Assembly (NCBI GenBank): GCA_903915555.1
Contig: CAIWTL010000538.1
Coordinates: 1 to 9,967, forward strand
Origin: an uncultured Micrococcales bacterium
GTDB lineage: Bacteria > Actinomycetota > Actinomycetes > S36-B12 > GCA-2699445
Direction of reading: 5' to 3'
DNA: 9,967 bases
Position 1 is the first letter of the stretch; each line of letters starts with the position of its first letter. Under the pieces are notes generated by a model. The model had not been told where the DNA came from and made no database searches. It saw nothing but the letters and a program-made list of their open reading frames with translations. This document shows positions 4,764-9,967 of the stretch, one piece after another. The position numbers were made by a program, and so were the translations under genes.

Positions 4764-7490
4764 TCAGCCGCGGCCCCGACGGGTGTCCACCCGTGGGACC
4801 CGGTGCCGCACGCTGACGACCTGCTGGAAGGTGGGGCGGTTCTGGAAGGCGAAGGACGAAGGGGTACCGATGGCGGATGTGATCCGGTAGCGGTTACGGT
4901 CGAAGCACGCCGGCTGGGGGTCGTCGCTGCATGCCCCCCGCCCGTACAGGTCGGCGGGAGAGACGGTGATCGCCTCCGCCAGGGTGTCGCGCACCATGGT
5001 CCGGCATGCCTCGGGGTCGCCGCCGCCGCAGAACTCCGCCCCGAGCGAGCGCGACGCCCGCCCCTCGAGCACGGCGGCGAGGTCCCGGTCCACGTAGCCC
5101 CACCATCCGTCGGCGAAGCCGGGCGCACGCGGCGACCGCCCCTCGGGGACGTCGCCGGTGCTCATGATCGATTGGATCTCGTCGTACGCCTCGTCGCCCA
5201 GTCCGGGACGGAACTGACCCGCCACGAGACGCGGCCACCAGGCGTCCATGATCTCGATGGCGCGGTTGTGCTCGTACCGCCCGTCACCGTCGAGATCCCG
5301 GCGATACGAGCCTGCGGCCCGCCACTCCCGCAACTGGTCCACCGCGTCGGCGAGCACCGGGTCGGCCGGGGACCCGATGGCGTCGAGCAGTCGGGGCAGC
5401 AACGCGGATCCCCGGATGTCCTCGGTCGCCGGCAGCGCCATCGCCTTGACCAGTTCAGCCCTGCTCACGGTGCCACGGCGGATCTCACCGGACACCCGCC
5501 GCTCGATCATCTGCGAGCGGTAGATCGGGCCGTACCCCCACTGGTCGTCCGCCGCCGCCCAGTCCCGCGCGGGCTTGTTGTTCCACGACACGAGCAGCCG
5601 TGGGTTGATGTCACGGGGATGAGCAGCGAAGGGAAGGGTGCGTGACGACCACGTACGGGGGTCCCAGCCACGCCAGTCGTAGCGCCCGGTGCCGAGCACG
5701 GGGAAGTCCGGTGATGTCCGGCGAGCACGCTGCGGGTAGGCGCCGGACAGGAAGTAGGCGATGTCGTCGTGGTCCGCGTAGGACCAGTTGAACGTGAAGG
5801 AGATCCCCGCAGCGGCGCGCTGGAAGGACCGGGGTCCGCGGACGTGTCGCGGGTCGTTCAGCGCGGAGAACCCGATCGCGGACTCCGCCTCGTGCATGTA
5901 GGTGGTTCGAGCCAGGGCGAAGGCCACGCGTTTCCCGCCGACCCGCCCGTAGGACTGGACGAGTCCGTGGACCGTCCGATACGTCGTGAGGGTCGCCGAG
6001 CCCGCGGGGGTGGGATCGATCGGGCTGGGAGTCCATGTGTTGCGCCGGACCAACTTCTCCATCGGACGGCACTCGCCCTTGTACCGGTACCGATGGTCGC
6101 TTCCACCGCAGAGGACCTCCGCGAACACATCGCTATTGTCCGACCCGGCCGAGGTGGCGCTCCACGCGTAGTCACGCCCGTGGCCCATCTGGACATACAC
6201 GTTGACCCCGGCGAACGCGACGCCCCGCGCATCGATACCGGGGCCGTGGAGTTCCTGCTCGACGAGGATCTGGGGCAGCCAGTACCCGACCTGGGGACCC
6301 ATCACCGCCACGGGACGTCCCGTGGCCGAGTGACGTCCCGGGACGAGTTCCCAGTTGGACGTGTGGCGGTCCGCCCGCAGATCGGCCAGTCCCTCGACGA
6401 ATCCGCCGGCCGTGGCGCCCGATGATGACGTCGGGCCGACGGCCGCGGCGTCGGCGCCGCCTCCCGACACGATCGGGGCCGGGGCGACACTGCCGTGATC
6501 CGGCATCGCCAGACCGCGGGGGGCGAAGGGGTCACCGGTCATGTAGGGGAAACTGCGGCGGGTCGTGACCGGCGCCTTCGGGTCGTTCTTGGAACGGAAT
6601 CCCTCCCAGACATTGCGAGCACGCTTCTCACCGAACACACGCCGCAGCGCGGTGTAGACCTCCCCCGCCTGCACGGAGGCACCTCCCCCACGGCCGAAGA
6701 TCCCCCCGACCAGCGATGCGGTGGCGATCACATCGGTCGCCCGCCAGTTCTCGACCTCCTTGCCGAGCAGACTGTATTCGGCGGGCATCAGCGACGGATC
6801 CTTCCGCGCTTCCCGGATGTAGGCGTTCACGCCCTTGGTGTAGGACCGGAGTTCGCCGATGATCCGCCGACCCCCGGGGTTCTCGGCGAACATGCGGATC
6901 TGTCGCCGCAGGTCGGCCTCGGTATACGCCGCGAAGCGCCACTGGTCCTCGTCGGCCGCCAGGCTGCCGCCGCCGAGGAACGACGAGAGGGTGGCGCGGC
7001 CGGTGTTGCGCAGGACGTCCATGAGGAACAGCCTGTCGGCGGCCCCTGCATAACCGGCGCCGAAGGTCGTGTCACGACGCGTCGTGCCGTAGATGCGTGG
7101 AACCCCCCACCGTTCGTCCCGGACGATCGTGACCCCCGGCCGCGGCCGGACGAGGTCGGCCCGGTCACCGGCGCGCACCCCGAACGTGGCGTCCTTGAAG
7201 TAATCGTCGACCGACGAGTCGGTCAGATCGGGGGCCGCGTCGAGCAGTCCTTCGTACAACGGCTGCTGGTTGTCCCACCAGCGCGGTACGGATCCGGTGG
7301 ACAGATAGGAGCGGAAGTCGGTCAGGGAGTCCACACCGTTGGACCCCGGGGGCAGGATGTTGCGGAAGCCGCCGCCGTCATGGTGTCCATGGGGCTGCGG
7401 TTCCGCAGCCGCCGCAGGGGTGGCCCCGACAAGCAGCACTCCCGCAAGGACGGCGATGATCGGACGGCGGCGGTCCGTGACTCGACCCAT
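4764..7490 (-). CDS. Secreted penicillin acylase family Ntn-hydrolase (precursor)
   Basis: The 908-residue precursor belongs to the penicillin amidase family (PF01804), which hydrolyses the amide bond of N-acylated compounds such as penicillins, acyl-homoserine lactones or lipopeptides. A signal peptide (1-29, RRRPIIAVLAGVLLVGATPAAAA) directs export; RRRPII is only a loose Tat motif. The alpha part (about 112-330) includes VRDERWGVPRIYG. A Gly/Ala/Ser-rich stretch (about 334-363) probably belongs to the excised spacer. The beta chain should begin at Ser378 (HTSNWELV), the catalytic N-terminal nucleophile made by autocleavage. YVQMGHGRDYAWSATSAGSDNSD (432-454) follows, and SWNNKPA (635-641) contains the likely oxyanion-hole Asn. 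DLDGDGRYE (732-740) resembles a calcium loop. Cys pairs (461/474, 821/829, 854/862) fit disulfides outside the cell. The substrate cannot be told; quorum-quenching or detoxification are guesses. No Shine-Dalgarno is seen. Confidence 0.93.
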   Translation of the reverse strand: MGRVTDRRRPIIAVLAGVLLVGATPAAAAEPQPHGHHDGGGFRNILPPGSNGVDSLTDFRSYLSTGSVPRWWDNQQPLYEGLLDAAPDLTDSSVDDYFKDATFGVRAGDRADLVRPRPGVTIVRDERWGVPRIYGTTRRDTTFGAGYAGAADRLFLMDVLRNTGRATLSSFLGGGSLAADEDQWRFAAYTEADLRRQIRMFAENPGGRRIIGELRSYTKGVNAYIREARKDPSLMPAEYSLLGKEVENWRATDVIATASLVGGIFGRGGGASVQAGEVYTALRRVFGEKRARNVWEGFRSKNDPKAPVTTRRSFPYMTGDPFAPRGLAMPDHGSVAPAPIVSGGGADAAAVGPTSSSGATAGGFVEGLADLRADRHTSNWELVPGRHSATGRPVAVMGPQVGYWLPQILVEQELHGPGIDARGVAFAGVNVYVQMGHGRDYAWSATSAGSDNSDVFAEVLCGGSDHRYRYKGECRPMEKLVRRNTWTPSPIDPTPAGSATLTTYRTVHGLVQSYGRVGGKRVAFALARTTYMHEAESAIGFSALNDPRHVRGPRSFQRAAAGISFTFNWSYADHDDIAYFLSGAYPQRARRTSPDFPVLGTGRYDWRGWDPRTWSSRTLPFAAHPRDINPRLLVSWNNKPARDWAAADDQWGYGPIYRSQMIERRVSGEIRRGTVSRAELVKAMALPATEDIRGSALLPRLLDAIGSPADPVLADAVDQLREWRAAGSYRRDLDGDGRYEHNRAIEIMDAWWPRLVAGQFRPGLGDEAYDEIQSIMSTGDVPEGRSPRAPGFADGWWGYVDRDLAAVLEGRASRSLGAEFCGGGDPEACRTMVRDTLAEAITVSPADLYGRGACSDDPQPACFDRNRYRITSAIGTPSSFAFQNRPTFQQVVSVRHRVPRVDTRRGRG

Positions 7491-7510
7491 GACTGTGACA
7501 GTAGACAGTC
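7491..7510 (-). promoter_or_regulatory. -10 box and overlapping inverted repeat at the acylase start
   Basis: TACTGT (7503-7498) lies seven bases before the acylase ATG, so the mRNA would begin at the A of the ATG and be leaderless; no Shine-Dalgarno is present. The box lies inside an inverted repeat GACTGT-N8-ACAGTC that ends at the start codon, and ACTGTC is also directly repeated at seven-base spacing. A repressor bound here would cover the -10 and the start. The same TACTGT is used in the predicted metY promoter. The -35 region is weak. Confidence 0.45.
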
Positions 7511-7544
7511 CCGGGCGCCTTCAGCAGGTTCTTGCGATGGGCAC

Positions 7545-9254
7545 CTACTCGGACTGACGATCGGGGGCGCCTTCCGGCTGATCGCGTGCGGAGTCCTCGA
7601 CATCCGTGGGGAACCGCCGGCCGTAGGCGGCCACCGCCGTCGGCAGGGTCGGGTACATGTCGTCCTCGCCGATCGCTTTCGCGACGCCGTGGTCGCGCAT
7701 CGGCAGCAGGACGTCGTTCTTGACCCTGGCGAGCCAGAGCTCGGTGCCCTGCTTCTGCAGGGAGGTGTGGAGCTCTCTGAGCATGTCCAGCGCTGTCGAG
7801 TCGAGTTCGACGTTGGCCTCCATGTTGAGGATGACGACCTTGGTCCCGGGTGGCGACGCCTCCATGACCTTCTTGTAGAAGTCGAACGCATTCATGAAGA
7901 ACAGGGGCGCGTCGTAGCGGAAGACGACGAGACCGGGGATCGTGATCGCTTCCTCGAAGTCGTCGACGTCATGCATCCCGGCCCGGTCGGGCACGTAACC
8001 CAGGACACCGTCATGGGGACGGGCGAGCCGCGCCATGAACTCCGCCACGGACAGCGCGATCGCGATGATGACGCCCGGCAGGATGCCGAACACGATCACC
8101 GACACCGTGCAGATCGCCGCGATCGCCGTCTCCCGCTTCCGGAACCGCAGGAGCGATGCCCACTCCCCCGGCTCGATCAGGCTTATCGCGGCGAAGACGA
8201 TGACGCCGGCCAGCCCCGCGATCGGGACGGCCGAGATCACTCCGGGGAACAACAGCGGTCCGGCCAGTAGGACGAGCAGGACGAAGATCGAGTAGAACCG
8301 CGTGGTGGCGCCGGCGGCGACGGCGAGCGCGGTGCGCGACGACGAGGCGGACATCGGGTACCCACCCGTCAGCCCGGTGGCGGCCTGGACTCCCGCGAGC
8401 GCCCGCATCTCCGACCTCGGATCGGGTGGCACCCCATCGGCGAACGCGCGCGAGGTGACCATCACGTCGGTGTAGGAGACAACAGCGATCGACAGGGCCG
8501 GGACGAGGAGCGCCTCGATGACGTCGAGGTTGACGGTCCCGAGTTCGGGCCGGGGCAGCGCCAACTCGACGGGGCCGACCGTGGGGACCTCCCACATCAT
8601 CCCCAGGAGGACCGCGACGATGAGTCCGATCAGCGGTCCCGGGATCTTGGGGTTGACGAACTTCAGGACGAGCGCGATCGCGGCGACGATGCCCGCGATC
8701 GCCACCGTGTACCAGTTGGGGATCTGCCACTGGGTGTTCCACAACCCCAGCAGGGAGGACGTGTCCACGTCGTAGCCGAGGATCTTGGGCAGTTGCGACA
8801 GCAGCATGAGGATCGCGACGCCGGTGAGGTACCCGACGAGGATCGGACGCGACAGCAGATCCGCCAGGAACGACGCCTTGAGCAGCCATCCCACGCCCAG
8901 GATGACGCCGACCATGAGGCTCGTCAGCCCGAGCGCCGTGAGGGTGGGCACCCCCATGCTGGCGGCCACCGGGCCCACCGCCGCCGCAGCCATCAGCGCC
9001 ACCGTCGACTCAGGGCCGAGGGACATGTGCTTGCTGCGCCCGAGGATCATGTAGACGATCAGCGGGATCGCCGCGACACTCAGGCCGGTCGCGGCATCGA
9101 TACCGGCCAGCTCCCCGTAGGCCATCGCCTGCGGGATCATGTAGGCACCGACCGATACACCCGCCAGGATGTTGCCCGGAGTCAGGATCGCCCTGCGGAA
9201 CCGGGCGCCGAGCCCGGGCGTCCCGTCAGTCGCTTCTCCCGGACCCACTGCCAT
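7545..9254 (-). CDS. SulP family (SLC26) anion transporter with C-terminal STAS domain
   Basis: The product is 569 residues. The N-terminal transmembrane domain (about 24-410) begins TPGNILAGVSVGAYMIPQAMAYGELAG (25-51), matching the SulP signature region with its Pro-Gln-Ala-Tyr core. It also contains PESTVALMAAAAV (81-93) and GLTGGYPMSASSSRTALAVAAGATTRFYS (294-322), the conserved anion-site region. Residues about 437-550 form a STAS domain, including KVVILNMEANVELDSTALDMLREL (472-495), with the D-S-T at 485-487 in the loop equivalent to the phosphorylated site of anti-sigma factor antagonists. SulP proteins carry sulfate, bicarbonate, chloride or dicarboxylates by symport or exchange; the substrate is not readable here, and no carbonic anhydrase is fused. 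A link with metY sulfur metabolism is possible, but they are far apart and separately transcribed. The ATG has no Shine-Dalgarno. A -10-like box and a GTTCA tandem repeat lie just upstream, suggesting response-regulator control. Confidence 0.94.
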   Translation of the reverse strand: MAVGPGEATDGTPGLGARFRRAILTPGNILAGVSVGAYMIPQAMAYGELAGIDAATGLSVAAIPLIVYMILGRSKHMSLGPESTVALMAAAAVGPVAASMGVPTLTALGLTSLMVGVILGVGWLLKASFLADLLSRPILVGYLTGVAILMLLSQLPKILGYDVDTSSLLGLWNTQWQIPNWYTVAIAGIVAAIALVLKFVNPKIPGPLIGLIVAVLLGMMWEVPTVGPVELALPRPELGTVNLDVIEALLVPALSIAVVSYTDVMVTSRAFADGVPPDPRSEMRALAGVQAATGLTGGYPMSASSSRTALAVAAGATTRFYSIFVLLVLLAGPLLFPGVISAVPIAGLAGVIVFAAISLIEPGEWASLLRFRKRETAIAAICTVSVIVFGILPGVIIAIALSVAEFMARLARPHDGVLGYVPDRAGMHDVDDFEEAITIPGLVVFRYDAPLFFMNAFDFYKKVMEASPPGTKVVILNMEANVELDSTALDMLRELHTSLQKQGTELWLARVKNDVLLPMRDHGVAKAIGEDDMYPTLPTAVAAYGRRFPTDVEDSARDQPEGAPDRQSE

Positions 9255-9260
9255 GGGTGC

Positions 9261-9266
9261 AGCCTA
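9261..9266 (-). promoter_or_regulatory. -10-like box TAGGCT for sulP
   Basis: TAGGCT ends six bases before the sulP ATG, with no Shine-Dalgarno between, which predicts a leaderless mRNA. There is no good -35 box; the place where it should be is occupied by the GTTCA tandem repeats, as at activator-dependent promoters. Confidence 0.45.
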
Positions 9267-9270
9267 GAGA

Positions 9271-9303
9271 TGAACGCGCTCTGAACACGACATGAACGAC
9301 CAG
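9271..9303 (-). promoter_or_regulatory. Three GTTCA repeats at 11-base period (PHO-box-like)
   Basis: On the minus strand GTTCA occurs at 9297-9293, 9286-9282 and 9275-9271, exactly 11 bases apart (units GTTCATGTCGT, GTTCAGAGCGC, GTTCATCTCTA). This is one helical turn per unit, the geometry used by PhoB/OmpR-type response regulators. The sequence resembles the 11-base GTTCA-containing direct-repeat units of actinobacterial PhoP sites. The third unit abuts the -10-like box of sulP and the second covers the -35 position, as expected for an activator. The regulator is not encoded in the window, so its identity (PhoP, RegX3 or another) is inferred. Confidence 0.5.
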
Positions 9304-9306
9304 CGT

Positions 9307-9338
9307 CACCGGTACGTCGCCGCGCAGCACGTCGGGTG
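9307..9338 (-). terminator. Imperfect hairpin directly after the hydrolase stop
   Basis: CACC pairs with GGTG at the ends, and ACGT with ACGT further in, separated by a small internal loop, with an 11-base G+C-rich apical loop. It begins at the base after the TGA of the hydrolase gene. It is weaker than the other stop-adjacent hairpins and has no U-tract. Confidence 0.25.
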
Positions 9339-9967
9339 TCACCGCACGAAGGCGCAGGTGCGGTTCCCGGTGGGCGAGCGAGTGAGAACGAACCGGTCGA
9401 TCGGGTCGTTCACGCACGCACTGTCCACCTGGTGCCAGATGACATGCTGACCGCCCCGATACCTGATGAAGCCCGACGCGGGGAACGCGCGGTGCATGCG
9501 CTTGGCCCAGACCAACGGAGTCGCGCTGTCATGGGTGGCGTTGGCCACCACGACCGGTACGTCGCGCAGGATCCTGCGATCGGCGCGCGTGACGTGGGGG
9601 ACGGGCTGCGGGTGGATGTCGAGGCCCGCGCAGCCGATCATGTAGTCGGCGGTCAGCGAGCCACCGTAGATCGGCGCGACCTCCGCGTTCTTCCGGATCA
9701 CCGCCAACTGCTGGGCGCGGGTCGGGCGGTCCCCGTAGTCCAGGCAGTTGACGACGGAGAAGGCGCCGCCCTGGTTGCTGTTGTCCGGCAGCACCACCAG
9801 CGCGGCTCGCTTGTCGGGATCGGTCTCGGCTTCCGCGATGGTCGTGTTGGAGTCCGCGAGCAGGTCCCACATGCCACTGGAACCGAGCGCCGGGAAGTAG
9901 ACGTCCAGGTAGGACCACCGTGTGTAGGACGATCCGTCGGGCATCGGGATCGGTCGGCGGGCGAGCA
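9339..9967 (-). CDS. TAP-like alpha/beta hydrolase (exported peptidase), C-terminal part only
   Basis: The open frame runs off the right edge; 208 C-terminal residues are visible, so an ATG at 9944 is an internal Met and not the start. The text AFSVVNCLDYGDRPT, then DVPVVVANATHDSATPLVWAKRMHRAFPAS and RYRGGQHVIWHQVDSACVNDPIDRFV, matches the C-terminal domain of tripeptidyl-aminopeptidase-like hydrolases (TAP_C, PF08386). The Asp of HDSATP and the His of GGQHVIW are the expected acid and base of the catalytic triad; the nucleophile Ser lies outside the window. Relatives in actinobacteria are exported lipoproteins or secreted peptidases/esterases. The Cys residues (NCLDY, GCAGL, ACVND, TCAFV) fit disulfides in an extracytoplasmic enzyme. 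The exact substrate cannot be inferred. Confidence 0.87.
   Translation of the reverse strand, partial: LARRPIPMPDGSSYTRWSYLDVYFPALGSSGMWDLLADSNTTIAEAETDPDKRAALVVLPDNSNQGGAFSVVNCLDYGDRPTRAQQLAVIRKNAEVAPIYGGSLTADYMIGCAGLDIHPQPVPHVTRADRRILRDVPVVVANATHDSATPLVWAKRMHRAFPASGFIRYRGGQHVIWHQVDSACVNDPIDRFVLTRSPTGNRTCAFVR

Noticed and set aside
6495..8270. 591-codon open frame on the plus strand
   Set aside because: It is antisense to the acylase and SulP genes, both strongly supported by motifs; its product has biased Arg/Gly/Asp/His composition and no family resemblance.
9339..9944. Start of the hydrolase gene at the ATG at 9944
   Set aside because: The frame stays open to the window edge, and the visible part is only the C-terminal TAP domain without the nucleophile, so this Met is internal.
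1..9967. Mobile elements, CRISPR arrays, tRNA or rRNA genes
   Set aside because: No transposase or integrase motifs, no spaced identical repeats, no cloverleaf with a TTCRANY loop, and no rRNA-like stretch were seen on either strand.

Overview
The window is G+C-rich, densely coding actinobacterial DNA. Codon use, a SAM-IV riboswitch, a lipobox lipoprotein, a TAP-type exported hydrolase and TANNNT -10 boxes placed directly at start codons all fit the Mycobacteriales (Gordonia/Dietzia/Rhodococcus type). I cannot fix the genus from sequence alone. All seven protein genes lie on the minus strand; the long plus-strand frames are antisense shadows typical of G+C-rich DNA.

Layout, in the direction of transcription (right to left): the C-terminal part of a secreted TAP-like alpha/beta hydrolase (9339-9967, cut by the window edge); a SulP anion transporter with a STAS domain (7545-9254); a secreted Ntn-hydrolase of the penicillin acylase family (4764-7490); a lipoprotein with a beta-lactamase-like serine hydrolase fold (3789-4658); a multi-pass YbhN/LPG-synthase-type membrane protein (2571-3734); a DUF4192 protein (1355-2362); and metY, O-acetylhomoserine/O-acetylserine sulfhydrylase (1-1019, C-terminus outside the window). 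The middle genes look like independent short transcription units rather than one operon. Most are preceded by their own -10-like box, and hairpins sit directly after several stop codons.

The most interesting part is the 335-base region in front of metY. It holds, in order, a sigma70-type promoter whose predicted start falls at the first riboswitch base, a SAM-IV riboswitch (1295-1178), and then a short open reading frame with its own Shine-Dalgarno. That frame encodes a 12-residue peptide beginning Met-Cys-Cys-Cys (1157-1119). Mutually exclusive hairpins around the uORF stop follow, and then the metY ribosome binding site. This suggests that metY, which can make homocysteine and perhaps cysteine, is controlled by two signals in series: SAM through RNA binding and cysteine supply through ribosome speed on the Cys codons.

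A second notable site lies just upstream of sulP: three GTTCA units at an exact 11-base period, next to a -10-like box. This resembles the direct-repeat sites of PhoB/OmpR-type response regulators such as actinobacterial PhoP/RegX3. A third pattern is that sulP, the acylase gene and the YbhN-like gene each have a TANNNT box 6-7 bases before the start codon and no Shine-Dalgarno, which predicts leaderless mRNAs.
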